Positions 52,864 through 61,226 of a DNA stretch of 64,000 nucleotides are shown here, in pieces. Location: assembly GCF_024448895.1 (NCBI RefSeq), contig NZ_JAMOIC010000001.1, positions 62,001-126,000 of the forward strand. Direction: 5' to 3'. Position 1 is the first letter of the stretch. Each line of letters starts with the position of its first letter. A program made the position numbers and the translations under genes. Source of the stretch: Stutzerimonas stutzeri (GTDB lineage Bacteria > Pseudomonadota > Gammaproteobacteria > Pseudomonadales > Pseudomonadaceae). The notes under the pieces are model-generated. The model saw only the letters and a list, made by a program, of their open reading frames with translations, was not told the DNA's origin and did no database searches.

Positions 52864-53231
52864 ATCCATACTCCCGCCAGAACGATCAGCACGACCGACA
52901 AGGCCAGAACGATTTTCGAGCCAAGCTTGCCGCCTTCAAGCGTCTCGCCATGCCCGGTGTCCATGACCAGGTGACGCACACCGGCCACGAGGTGATACAG
53001 CAGCGCAGACAAGAGCCCCCATACCACGAGCTTCGCCAATGGACTGCCAATGTATGCCTTGACCTCTTCGAAACCTTCAGCAGAAGACAGCGAGACATCA
53101 AGCGCAAGCAGCAGAATGGCAACACCAACAAACAGAATCACGCCAGAGATGCGATGAAGGATTGAGGTGTAAGCAGTGATTGGAAGTTTTATTGTCCTAA
53201 GATCTAGGTTTACAGGTCGTTGGCTTTTCAC
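52857..53231 (-). CDS. sdhC: Succinate dehydrogenase cytochrome b556 subunit SdhC
   Basis: A 124-residue protein with three TM helices: SQRPVNLDLRTIKLPITAYTS start, SILHRISGVILFVG signature and heme-ligand His in LLYHLVAGVRHLVMD. The start codon is GTG. First gene of the sdhCDAB-suc cluster, with a clear promoter about 135 bp upstream. Confidence 0.95.
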   Translation of the reverse strand: MKSQRPVNLDLRTIKLPITAYTSILHRISGVILFVGVAILLLALDVSLSSAEGFEEVKAYIGSPLAKLVVWGLLSALLYHLVAGVRHLVMDTGHGETLEGGKLGSKIVLALSVVLIVLAGVWIW

Positions 53232-53364
53232 GGCTTTTTATCACACTTGAGAGCCCCGAAAACGCAGGGCAAAGTTGTTGGGATGAGCACGCAGTGGTAC
53301 CCGCCACCCACGAGTGACAACCCACAGGAAACTGCCTGTAAGGCCCCTGCCGGTCGGTCGCCGA

Positions 53365-53393
53365 GTATAAACAGTTAGGTCGCTAATGACAAT
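53365..53393 (-). promoter_or_regulatory. Sigma-70 promoter of the sdh cluster
   Basis: On the minus strand TTGTCA (53393-53388), a 17-bp spacer and TATACT (53370-53365) form a near-consensus promoter directed at sdhC. The 363-bp region 53232-53594 between sdhC and gltA holds no gene. Confidence 0.7.
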
Positions 53394-53508
53394 GTGGTGA
53401 AGTGCCACTAAAGGCGGATGGCGCCTCGGTTTGCAATTGGCGTAAATAGCCCCTTCTGTGTTGCTAATTCACCCCAAAAACCCCTCTACGACTGGCGGCT
53501 CGCTCAAA

Positions 53509-53536
53509 TTGACTTTGTGATTTATCTCACTATAGT
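53509..53536 (+). promoter_or_regulatory. Sigma-70 promoter of gltA
   Basis: TTGACT (53509-53514), a 16-bp spacer and TATAGT (53531-53536) lie about 58 bp before the gltA ATG. Confidence 0.7.
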
Positions 53537-53594
53537 GATGCGGGCCCTGCGTGGGGGGCCATGATGATTCCAAGCATAAAACAGGAGGCCATAC

Positions 53595-54866
53595 ATGGCT
53601 GACAAAAAAGCGCAGTTGATCATCGAAGGCGCAGACGCCATCGAACTGCCCGTTCTATCCGGCACCGTAGGGCCCGACGTAATCGACGTCAGAGGCTTGA
53701 CCTCCACGGGTCGTTTCACCTTCGATCCCGGCTTCATGTCCACAGCCTCTTGCGAATCCAAAATCACCTACATTGATGGTGATAAAGGCATTCTGCTGCA
53801 TCGCGGCTACCCGATCGAACAGCTTGCGGAAAAGGCTGATTATCTAGAAACCTGCTTCCTGCTGCTGAATGGCGAGCTGCCAACTCCAGAGGAAAAAGCG
53901 AAGTTCATCAGCACCGTCAAGAACCACACGATGGTTCACGAGCAGCTTAAGTCGTTCCTGAACGGCTTCCGCCGCGACGCACACCCGATGGCAATAATGT
54001 GCGGAGTAGTTGGCGCTCTTTCTGCGTTCTATCATGACTCTCTGGATATCAACGACCCGCACCACCGTGAAATCTCTGCGGTTCGCTTGGTCGCGAAGAT
54101 GCCTACACTGGCCGCCATGGTTTACAAGTACTCCATGGGTCAGCCGATGATGTACCCGCGTAACGACCTGAATTACGCTGAAAACTTTCTGCACATGATG
54201 TTCAACACGCCTTGTGAAGTTAAGCCGATAAGCCCGGTACTAGCCAAGGCGATGGATCGTATTTTCATTCTGCACGCCGACCACGAACAGAATGCCTCCA
54301 CCTCCACCGTTCGCCTGGCTGGCTCAACCGGCGCCAATCCGTTCGCCTGCATCGCGGCGGGTATCGCAGCCCTTTGGGGCCCCGCGCATGGCGGCGCCAA
54401 CGAAGCCGTGCTGACGATGCTGGACGAAATCGGCGATGTTTCGAACATCGAGAAGTTTTTGGAAAAAGCCAAGGACAAGAACGATCCATTCAAGCTCATG
54501 GGCTTCGGTCACCGCGTTTACAAGAATTTCGATCCGCGCGCCAAGGTCATGAAGCAGACCTGCGACGAGGTTCTAGGTGAGCTTGGCATTAACGATCCTC
54601 AGCTTGAGCTGGCGATGAAGCTAGAAGAGATCGCACTCAACGATCCCTACTTCGCTGAGCGCAACCTGTATCCCAATGTCGACTTCTATTCAGGGATCAT
54701 CCTCAAAGCCATTGGCATTCCGACCAGCATGTTCACCGTGATATTCGCACTAGCTCGTACAGTAGGTTGGATTTCGCACTGGAAAGAAATGATCGCGATG
54801 GGGCAGAAAATAGGCCGTCCTCGCCAGCTGTACACCGGCCACCCACAGCGAGACCTTCCCCGCTAA
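53595..54866 (+). CDS. gltA: Citrate synthase (type II)
   Basis: A 423-residue enzyme: catalytic His in [34 protein letters not shown], and catalytic Asp in [15 protein letters not shown]. The N-terminal beta-rich domain ([20 protein letters not shown]) marks the hexameric NADH-regulated Gram-negative type. The C-terminus ([16 protein letters not shown]) is a few residues shorter than usual. Preceded by AGGAGG. Divergent from sdhC. Confidence 0.96.
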   Translation: MADKKAQLIIEGADAIELPVLSGTVGPDVIDVRGLTSTGRFTFDPGFMSTASCESKITYIDGDKGILLHRGYPIEQLAEKADYLETCFLLLNGELPTPEEKAKFISTVKNHTMVHEQLKSFLNGFRRDAHPMAIMCGVVGALSAFYHDSLDINDPHHREISAVRLVAKMPTLAAMVYKYSMGQPMMYPRNDLNYAENFLHMMFNTPCEVKPISPVLAKAMDRIFILHADHEQNASTSTVRLAGSTGANPFACIAAGIAALWGPAHGGANEAVLTMLDEIGDVSNIEKFLEKAKDKNDPFKLMGFGHRVYKNFDPRAKVMKQTCDEVLGELGINDPQLELAMKLEEIALNDPYFAERNLYPNVDFYSGIILKAIGIPTSMFTVIFALARTVGWISHWKEMIAMGQKIGRPRQLYTGHPQRDLPR

Positions 54867-54899
54867 GGATTGACGACCGTCAAGCTCGGTGAAACGAAA

Positions 54900-54927
54900 G
54901 AAAGGCTGCCATTTGGCAGCCTTTTTT
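54900..54927 (+). terminator. Rho-independent terminator of gltA
   Basis: Stem AAGGCTGCC/GGCAGCCTT with loop ATTT followed by TTTT, about 35 bp after the gltA stop. Confidence 0.88.
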
Positions 54928-55802
54928 CATTGGCATTCCCCCGCCATGAGGTTTAAACCGTTGCCTCATTCATCGGGAGAGTGCTCACGGCAGATGGCGC
55001 GGCAAAGTCAGCGAGACTATTCGTTGCAGGCCCCGCCCTGAATAAGACTTCACCTGCCTGAAGATGCCCGAAGAGCTCCGCGAAGCGAGGCAATAAGCGG
55101 CCCCGGTGCGGTTGCGCTGTTATCTCAGGCCCTCATTGCATAGAGCGAGCTGATCCATGAACAAATCCGGTCGCGCCGCGGCACCCAAGGCTTCCAACTG
55201 CTCTTACATGGCTGCACTAACTTGGCCGGATGCATTGCCTCGACCCGACCTCACAAGAGCTCGCTGCTGATCGACCCGATGGACCTGCCTTAGCCAAAGA
55301 CCAAAAAGCTCGAGTGGCAGCGCCGGGGCATGAGTCAGCGAGCACTAAGAGCGCGCTCATCGCTCTGCCAGCTCCGAGTTATCACAGTTGCCAAGCCTAA
55401 TATGCACTCAGCCGCGGCCGTCGGACGCCGCTGACGAGCAGGTGATTCAGCACACTGTAAGCGGCTGCCTCACCAAGCTCGCAGTACGAGTCAGGATTAG
55501 TCGCTGGATGACCCGGACGGAATGAACCTCACCATCACGGGTACGCCTGTGTCTCGAGCAGCGCAATTCGATCCAGGAGCCAAATAACCCGCGCTATCAG
55601 CTAAGGTAATTAAGCAATAAGAAGAATGTTTCTATAGCCGTACAGGTGCGTCGCTAACTATTTGGCCGTAAACTCAGCCAGAAACACGGGGCGTCTACAT
55701 GATCTTTGATGGATAGATATGTACTACGCTCAAGCCAAGAACGATCAGCAGATAGAAGAAACTGGCTAGTTGCCCGGCGGAAGGCCTGGGCAGAAACAAC
55801 AA
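54928..55802. other. Degenerate non-coding stretch between gltA and the island boundary
   Basis: About 0.87 kb in which no frame stays open long enough for a gene on either strand. Short fragments have coding-like composition interrupted by stops (for example from an ATG at 55157), suggesting decayed genes, but I could not recognise any family. Confidence 0.6.
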
Positions 55803-55820
55803 AGCCACCCTAAGGTGGCT
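55803..55820 (-). terminator. Terminator of the ancestral tRNA-Pro gene
   Basis: A 7-bp stem (AGCCACC/GGTGGCT) lies 14 bp downstream (minus strand) of the tRNA 3' end and is followed there by TTTGTTGTTT. It fixes the original direction of the tRNA gene and shows that the host side of the junction is to the left. Confidence 0.7.
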
Positions 55821-55834
55821 AAGTCATTATTAAT

Positions 55835-55881
55835 TGGTCGGGACGGAGTGATTCGAACACTCGACCCCTTGCACCCCATGC
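55835..55881 (-). repeat. attachment site: 3' half of tRNA-Pro(GGG)
   Basis: Read on the minus strand, the 47 bases contain an anticodon loop ATGGGGT (GGG), 3' anticodon strand GCAAG, variable loop GGGTC, T-arm GAGTG-TTCGAAT-CACTC, acceptor strand CGTCCCG, then ACCA. The 5' acceptor, D-arm and most of the 5' anticodon strand are absent. This is the usual remnant left at one end of an element integrated in a tRNA gene, with crossover at the anticodon loop, and the integrase gene follows. The intact tRNA should be at the other end. Confidence 0.85.
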
Positions 55882-56013
55882 GCTTAATTGGTGGATTCTT
55901 ATGGACCTCCATGGACACTACCGGATCACCTTAAACCTGGTAGCCATAAGGGTTTCAGGCTATTATGGCATCCCGCAACGTCCACTGATGTCTACTGCCA
56001 GCCAAGCGATTGG

Positions 56014-56035
56014 GTGGGGTAAAAGTGGGGTAAAA
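56014..56035 (+). repeat. Tandem 11-bp direct repeat upstream of the integrase
   Basis: Two adjacent exact copies of GTGGGGTAAAA (56014-56024 and 56025-56035), 35 bp before the integrase start. Such repeats upstream of P4-type integrases can be recombinase arm or regulator sites; that role is inference. The gap 55882-56069 has no gene. Confidence 0.6.
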
Positions 56036-56069
56036 TTATAAGGCGACTGAATTAGGCAAGGGGTAGAGG

Positions 56070-57464
56070 GTGGCAAAGTTGACGGCGAAGCTACTCGAGG
56101 CGCTTACATCTGCCGATGACGGCCGGATCCTTCGTGAGGCTGGCGGTCTGGTTGCCAGGGTCCGTGCGGGCGTCCGTGGGGTAACAGTCCAGTTCCGCTA
56201 TGAATTCAAACAAGACGGACTGAAGCGTGATCAAAGCCTGGGCAGTTGGCCAAAGAAGTCTCTTGCCCAGATTCGTTCCGAACGTGATGAGGTTAAAGCG
56301 ACAGCCTCCAAAGGCATCGATCCAACCGCTGCCCGCAAAGCTGCCAAGATCGAAGCTCAAGCTGCAATCGCAGCTACTATCGCGGAAGCTGAACGCCATG
56401 CCGCCGAAAACAAGACGGTGGCTGACCTGTTTGACGAATGGATTCGTGACGGCGTCTCCCGCCAAGACGGCAATGCCGAGCTGATCCGCAGCTTTAATAA
56501 GGACGTCCTGCCGCTCCTTGGCAAGAAACCACTGCGCAGCCTGACCGAAAAAGATCTGCTCGCGGTGCTGCGCTCAGTCAAAGCCCGCGGTCTGAATCGC
56601 ACCGTCGTCATCCGCAACAACGACATTGGCCAGATGCTGCGCTGGGGTGAAAAACGGAAACCCTGGCGAGGCCTGATGAGTGACGGTAATCCAGCCGACC
56701 TTATAGATGTCAGCAAGCTGCTCGATCACAATTATGAAGAACAACGCGACCGCCTGCTCTCCCCCGACGAGATTCGCGAGTTGCGTGACATCCTCGAACG
56801 CCTAGAGAAAGACTACGAAGAGCTTCCCGCTGGCCAGAAGTATTCCGGCATTCGCCCGGTCAACCCGCGAGTCCAGTGCGCTCTATGGATCTGCCTGAGC
56901 ACCCTCTGCCGTATCGGCGAGCTACTTAAGGCCGAGTGGCGCTACCTGAACCTGGAGAAAGGCACCTGGTTCATCCCCGCCGAGGCTACCAAAGGCCATA
57001 AAGGTAAACGCCAAGATCACCATGTGTTCCTGTCAGCGTTCGCCATAGAGCAATTCAAGCGTCTGCAAAAAGAGACCGGCCATACACCGTTCTGCTTTCC
57101 CAGCAAGGACAACCAAAGCCATGTCAACACCAAGACAGTAAGCAAACTCATCGGCGATCGCCAGTGCCTCTTCAAGAACCGCAGCAAGCCCCTCGCTGGC
57201 CGGCATCATGACGATTCACTGGTACTGAGCAAAGGAATCAGAGGTGAATGGACGCCGCATGATCTGCGCCGCACCGGCTCGACCATGATGCAGGAGTTGG
57301 GCGTGACGCTGGAAATCATCGATCGTTGCCAGAACCACCTGCTGGGCGGCTCCAAGGTGCGCCGGCATTACCTGCACCATGATTATGCCAAGGAAAAGAC
57401 CGAAGCATGGCGGTTGCTTGGGGAGAAACTGGAGTCGATTCTAACCGAAGGTGCAGCAGCTTAG
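56070..57464 (+). CDS. int: P4-type tyrosine integrase of the island
   Basis: A 464-residue site-specific recombinase starting with GTG after GGGGTAGAGG. An N-terminal DUF4102-type arm-binding domain (LTAKLLEALTSADDGRILRE) precedes a SAM-like core-binding domain (about 110-200) and the catalytic domain: Arg in STLCRIGELLKAEW, His-x-x-Arg in TPHDLRRTGSTMM and Tyr nucleophile in RRHYLHHDY. All catalytic residues are present, so it is probably active. Adjacent to the tRNA-Pro att site, its presumed target. Confidence 0.93.
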   Translation: MAKLTAKLLEALTSADDGRILREAGGLVARVRAGVRGVTVQFRYEFKQDGLKRDQSLGSWPKKSLAQIRSERDEVKATASKGIDPTAARKAAKIEAQAAIAATIAEAERHAAENKTVADLFDEWIRDGVSRQDGNAELIRSFNKDVLPLLGKKPLRSLTEKDLLAVLRSVKARGLNRTVVIRNNDIGQMLRWGEKRKPWRGLMSDGNPADLIDVSKLLDHNYEEQRDRLLSPDEIRELRDILERLEKDYEELPAGQKYSGIRPVNPRVQCALWICLSTLCRIGELLKAEWRYLNLEKGTWFIPAEATKGHKGKRQDHHVFLSAFAIEQFKRLQKETGHTPFCFPSKDNQSHVNTKTVSKLIGDRQCLFKNRSKPLAGRHHDDSLVLSKGIRGEWTPHDLRRTGSTMMQELGVTLEIIDRCQNHLLGGSKVRRHYLHHDYAKEKTEAWRLLGEKLESILTEGAAA

Positions 57465-57466
57465 AC

Positions 57467-57740
57467 TCAGTAGCCCGCTTGCTTTTGGTGGCGGAAGGCT
57501 AGGACATACGCAGTATCGTCCGTGCACTCATACCGGTAGAGCGCGGCGTACCCTGAGTCACCGAACTCAATGATCAGCCCACGCAGCTGCGGTAGATCTG
57601 GAAATGGACGCCCTACTTCCAGGCGAGCTAACTGGCGCTCATTCACCTGCGCAGCGCGCCGTGCAAACCAGCGGATATTTATCGGCAAGAAATCGTCGGC
57701 ATCGCTCCAAGCCCTTCGCCGCACCTTCAGTGACAATCAA
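57467..57740 (-). pseudogene. ParE/RelE-type toxin gene with a +1 frameshift
   Basis: From a TTG at 57740 (overlapping the antitoxin stop as TTGA) the frame reads MIVTEGAAKGLERCRRFLAD, the conserved start of this toxin family, but reaches a stop after 33 codons. The family's remainder (ARRAAQV, then GRPFPDLPQLRG, IIEFGDSGYAALYRY, VLAFRHQKQAGY) is in the next frame. Removing one T from the TTT at 57665-57667 would restore a 90-residue toxin. It is probably inactive unless ribosomes slip or the base is a sequencing error. Confidence 0.8.
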
Positions 57741-58009
57741 TCGTGGCACTTGGGAAGCTCTACCTCAGCATCTGTACCCCAGCTACCAAGCCAGGTGCGA
57801 GCCCCTTGGCTGGTCAAATGCCGGCCGGTTTCCTGATACGCCGCCCATGTCGCCAGCGCTTCCTGCTTGAAGCTCTCACGCGCCTCCTCACGCTCGACGT
57901 ACTGCGTGATCGCCTCGCGCATGATCCAGTGAGACGAGCGCTGGCGTTGGCTCGCCAACTGCTGAATGCGGCCTTTTAGCTCGTCATCCATTTTGATGGA
58001 AGTGGCCAT
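57737..58009 (-). CDS. Ribbon-helix-helix antitoxin of the ParDE-like pair
   Basis: A 90-residue protein: N-terminal RHH fold MATSIKMDDELKGRIQQLAS followed by RSSHWIMREAITQYV, and a C-terminal toxin-binding segment (ESFKQEALATWAAYQETGRHL). The ATG at 58009 follows AGAGGG. It would bind its own promoter and neutralise the toxin encoded downstream with a 4-bp overlap. It remains intact while the toxin is broken. Confidence 0.88.
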   Translation of the reverse strand: MATSIKMDDELKGRIQQLASQRQRSSHWIMREAITQYVEREEARESFKQEALATWAAYQETGRHLTSQGARTWLGSWGTDAEVELPKCHD

Positions 58010-58028
58010 GGTAAGCCCTCTTTTATCG

Positions 58029-58043
58029 AAAGGTATTACCTTT
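58029..58043. promoter_or_regulatory. Probable operator of the toxin-antitoxin operon
   Basis: A perfect 15-bp palindrome (AAAGGTA-T-TACCTTT) 20 bp upstream of the antitoxin start, the expected place for an autoregulatory RHH-antitoxin site. Confidence 0.65.
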
Positions 58044-58582
58044 GAATAACGTAGCAGCAGACGTACAAAGCTGTCCATCCGATACTCACAAACAGGTTGC
58101 GATGATGGAGGCTAGGCAAGGTTCACTCGCACCGGAATGACATCCTCACTCGCGTGGGCTTTTTTCCTTCTGCCAGCTCGAAATCGTCTAGGCGCTCCAT
58201 CAACAGCTCAGCATGCACCATGTACCCATCACGCGACGGTGATAGGCATGCCCGATGCGCAGGCCAGGGTGCAGATATATTTTTTCTCCAGCTCAGAACT
58301 GCGGACAGCTACGTCAGCCAAGATCGGTTGTATAGCAAATCCTCACAACCTCGTTACTGGCTGCTTCCGGGCCGTTAGCGGCACTGTTCGATATCTGGGG
58401 ATTGAGGTCGATGACGCCCTAGAGATGGCGGAACAGACCGAGGCTTGACCATGCACAGCGACGGTCGAAGTCAGGCCGTCGCTAACCGGCCAGAAGCGGA
58501 CAGTGAACTCGATAAATAAACTTGCCCCTTTTTCTCCCTTTCCGATATGCGTGTTTTTCGACTCGATATTAATGCGCAATAA
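58044..58582. other. Degenerate stretch left of the radical SAM module
   Basis: About 540 bp without a supportable gene. The right part (58370-58509) contains a recombinase remnant and hairpin described separately; the rest has no recognisable content. Confidence 0.5.
58375..58509 (+). repeat. Direct repeat copy A: recombinase C-terminal remnant plus hairpin
   Basis: One frame ends VRYLGIEVDDALEMAEQTEA-stop, which resembles the C-terminus (with catalytic Tyr) of XerC/D-like tyrosine recombinases. It is followed by an imperfect hairpin (AGCGACGGTC...GCCGTCGCT) and ACCGGCCA. About 74% identical over 53 bases to the copy at 61011, before counting the shared hairpin. No complete recombinase gene is present. 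Confidence 0.55.
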
Positions 58583-59881
58583 TCACTTTGCCCCATCACA
58601 AGTTAATTCAATTCTATGTCCCTCGAAAGCCTGCACAGGAATATTGCCTCGCATCGACGCCTCGAACTCACTAAGAGTTCTCATATAGATAGGAAGCCCC
58701 GCGCAATCTTTTTTTCCTGTATCTACAATTCCGTCAAAGTATACTGGTGAGTACAAGCCATGCTCTCCGCACCATATTGCTCTAAGGTATGCAATCCATT
58801 TGACTGACTCCACATCAGTCTTCTCGATGCGAGACTTGGAATTTAAATAAGTGGAAATCGAGTGCTGCGGCATCCACTCCCCTAACAGCTCTTCGAACGT
58901 AACCAATTCACCAATCGCTTTCTTTTTAGCTAAAGACACAATATTGGCAGAAAAGAAACTGGCATCTTTTAAGTATAAGTCCGAAGCACTGCAGCAGGAT
59001 TTTCCATCAGAGTGCAGGAGCAATTCATTGTCGGCGAAACCAAATGTGAGCCCGGCCAGCTTGGTTTGATTTCGCATATGAATCAAGTGGGCGGAACGAT
59101 AGAATAATGGAAGGATGTATTCGCTTCCATGCTTGCGGGCTCCAAGAGATATATACTTAGAAACCGGCTGCCCATCTAATAGCTCTGAAAGCGCAGGGCT
59201 AAAGTTGACATTTCCCTCCAAGGGAACCTTTAAATACTCTGCTGATATATGCTTGACCCCTGTATCTCGAGCCAGGCTCAGAAGTCTATCGAATCCCTCT
59301 TCGGATCCAGGAATTATCGGTTGCAAACGAAAACTGACCGGAATGTTGAGCGAAGACAATCTTTCGGCAGCGTTAGCAATATCTTGTATAGGGGAGCATC
59401 CCTTGTCTATGGATGCCCTAATCTGCTCATCGACTACAGTTGTCGAAAATCGAACGTAACCATTGGAGTCGCTTAGTGCATCTGCATATTCAATAGTCGC
59501 TGGAAGGCAGCTTTTCGTACTGACTATAAACGGGTAGTTATGCTCGTTAAGAATTCGTATGTACTGAAGTGTCCGCCTTTCCTTTATTTCAATGGGGGAG
59601 AATGGATCAGACATCCCGCCCATCTGGAAAGGAACCCTCATCAAAATAAACTCATCAAGCGCAGACCGAATTATCCCATTAGAAACTCGCTCAAGGCGCT
59701 TGCGCAAAGACTCCGGGTTAGCAATTTGTAGCTTTTCATCACGCCCATAGCCTGCGCGGGTACGTGCAAAACAGTATCCGCAGCTAAATTGACAATGGTT
59801 ATAACTATCAAGCCTAAGCGGTGTTGCGCAAAAAGCGAGCTGACTAGTTATCGAGGCAGAGTATTTGTAAATTTTTCTCAT
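58583..59881 (-). CDS. Radical SAM protein, spore-photoproduct-lyase-like (COG1533 type)
   Basis: A 432-residue protein with radical SAM cluster motif C30-x3-C34-x2-C37 (SYNHCQFSCGYCFAR) and the SPL-family block MGGMSDPFSPIE (about 87-98). A TIM-barrel pattern (FIVSTKSC, VRFSTTV, VSFRLQPIIPGSEEG) follows. The C-terminal third is not one I know: a Cys-Cys pair (296-297), later Cys371 and Cys393 and an aromatic-rich region. Clearly AT-rich. Its ATG overlaps the upstream membrane gene's stop (ATGA), so the two form one unit. Substrate unknown; a nucleic-acid or peptide modification is possible. Confidence 0.85.
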   Translation of the reverse strand: MRKIYKYSASITSQLAFCATPLRLDSYNHCQFSCGYCFARTRAGYGRDEKLQIANPESLRKRLERVSNGIIRSALDEFILMRVPFQMGGMSDPFSPIEIKERRTLQYIRILNEHNYPFIVSTKSCLPATIEYADALSDSNGYVRFSTTVVDEQIRASIDKGCSPIQDIANAAERLSSLNIPVSFRLQPIIPGSEEGFDRLLSLARDTGVKHISAEYLKVPLEGNVNFSPALSELLDGQPVSKYISLGARKHGSEYILPLFYRSAHLIHMRNQTKLAGLTFGFADNELLLHSDGKSCCSASDLYLKDASFFSANIVSLAKKKAIGELVTFEELLGEWMPQHSISTYLNSKSRIEKTDVESVKWIAYLRAIWCGEHGLYSPVYFDGIVDTGKKDCAGLPIYMRTLSEFEASMRGNIPVQAFEGHRIELTCDGAK

Positions 59882-60627
59882 TCAAAGGTATTCAACAAAA
59901 ACTGGCAAAGATACATAAAGCCGCTTGCTACGTGTTGAAACAAAACAAATATAAATGCCAATAGACTCAGGTAAATGAATAGCCTTATAAGGTTCCTAGC
60001 CCAAATTTTCGAGCTGGAGTACCGCCCAAAAATTTCCCAGAATATGGCTCGCTCAGCATCTTTGTCCGCCTCGCTATCTCCTAACCTAGGCATCCCTAAA
60101 GAATAGATTTTTCCCTCAAACTCCATGTACGCAATTGTCTGGAGAGGGTCGACTTTAATCTTTTCCAGAGGCATAATAAAATCGTTCTCATGCTCTGTAA
60201 GATATCCCTTCGTCTTTAGTCTGGTAAGGAATTTTTTAGAATCAGCTCCCTCGTCAATCAAGCTCTTCGCAAGCCAAGATATCCAGCGCCTATCGTGACC
60301 ATAACTCAGGTAGTCTGAAAATCTATTGTATTGCTTGATGAATGAGGGACAGTATTTCAAATAAACAACAAAGGAGATCAGGAATAAAAATGAAGAAAGC
60401 CAAAGGATCTGCCAGTTAAATGGTAAAGAAAGCTCAATTTCATATGTGATTCCATTTATGCTCAGCGGGAGGGGGTCAGGCAGCCCATAGAGAATCCCTG
60501 CAGCAATTGGGACGATTGAAAACCAAACCGTTAAATAGCGAAATATTGTAATTTGATAAAAGCTCTTGTACGCCTCCCAGCGTGGAGGATTACAAAGCCA
60601 ATCCCAAGCTAGAGTTATTAGCTTCAC
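59878..60627 (-). CDS. Hypothetical membrane protein coupled to the radical SAM gene
   Basis: A 249-residue protein starting with GTG eight bases after GAGGAG. TM helices are near residues 29-48 (LTVWFSIVPIAAGILYGL), 74-93 and 213-240. Between them is a soluble domain of about 110 residues with a winged-helix-like stretch (KFLTRLKTKGYLTEHENDF). AT-rich like its partner. No family recognised. The 4-bp overlap with the radical SAM gene suggests a membrane-tethered two-component module. Confidence 0.8.
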   Translation of the reverse strand: MKLITLAWDWLCNPPRWEAYKSFYQITIFRYLTVWFSIVPIAAGILYGLPDPLPLSINGITYEIELSLPFNWQILWLSSFLFLISFVVYLKYCPSFIKQYNRFSDYLSYGHDRRWISWLAKSLIDEGADSKKFLTRLKTKGYLTEHENDFIMPLEKIKVDPLQTIAYMEFEGKIYSLGMPRLGDSEADKDAERAIFWEIFGRYSSSKIWARNLIRLFIYLSLLAFIFVLFQHVASGFMYLCQFLLNTFE

Positions 60628-61010
60628 TTTGGGTCTCCTCGGCAGGTCGCTTTTTACACCATTATAAATCCTACCAGATGGGGCACGCTTTTATCTAGCG
60701 TGGCTATTCCGGCTATGGAGTTCCGCACTGCCCAGAACAGCCGCACGCTGTCATTGACCAGACGATGATGGCAATGTGGTTCTCGCTAATCTCGTCGAGA
60801 TTAGCGACCAGTCATCGGCATCGTCGCTCCTCGACCCGGAGCAATAATGCGTGGTTTGGGTCGAACCTTCCTAAAGCGTGCCAGTCGTGGCGTAGCCTTC
60901 TCGTGTGTCCGCTCTTGGCCTTTAGCGACTGTCGCCATGACGGCTCATTCTTGGCTTCCCTCAAGAGGAGGCTAAGCCATGAAAACCATCAATATCCAAT
61001 GCCACCAACC
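60628..61010. other. Degenerate stretch right of the radical SAM module
   Basis: No supportable gene. It contains the long palindrome at 60784-60806 and short islands resembling the intergenic tail of the recombinase remnant (TTAGCGAC, GACCCGGAGC). Confidence 0.5.
60784..60806. repeat. Perfect 11-bp inverted repeat inside a longer imperfect hairpin
   Basis: CGCTAATCTCG and its exact complement around a single T. The arms extend imperfectly outward (GACGATG on the left, CATCGTC on the right), giving a hairpin of about 70 bases. It could be a recombination site, transposon end or strong RNA hairpin. Confidence 0.6.
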
Positions 61011-61126
61011 TTGGAATTGAGGTAGCCGGTGCTCTATAGATGGCTGAACAAACTGAGGTCTGATGAGGCTTAGCGACGGTCGAACCAGACGGTCGCTATC
61101 CGGCCAAAGGAGACGCAGGGATTCAT
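61011..61126 (+). repeat. Direct repeat copy B: recombinase C-terminal remnant plus hairpin
   Basis: Same order as copy A: a decayed coding end (LGIEVAGAL-stop-MAEQTEV-stop), then the hairpin AGCGACGGTC...GACGGTCGCT and ATCCGGCCA. Same orientation as copy A; together they enclose the radical SAM/membrane pair. Confidence 0.55.
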
Positions 61127-61226
61127 CGACGAAGCCACGATGATCAAGCAGATCCATATTTCGCTCCACTTTCAAATCTACGACTACATTCTCTATACCG
61201 AGCAAGGAAGCAAAAAGGAGCGGACC

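Noticed and set aside
55835-55881. A functional tRNA gene
   Set aside because: The 5' acceptor strand, D-arm and most of the 5' anticodon strand are absent; only the 3' half is present.
57467-57736. An intact 89-residue toxin from the TTG at 57736
   Set aside because: Its first 30 residues are in the wrong frame relative to the toxin family; the conserved N-terminus is read from 57740 in another frame, so the gene is frameshifted.
58137-58448. A 103-residue gene on the plus strand
   Set aside because: Only the last 20 codons resemble anything (a recombinase end); the rest is low-complexity and unsupported, with no ribosome site.
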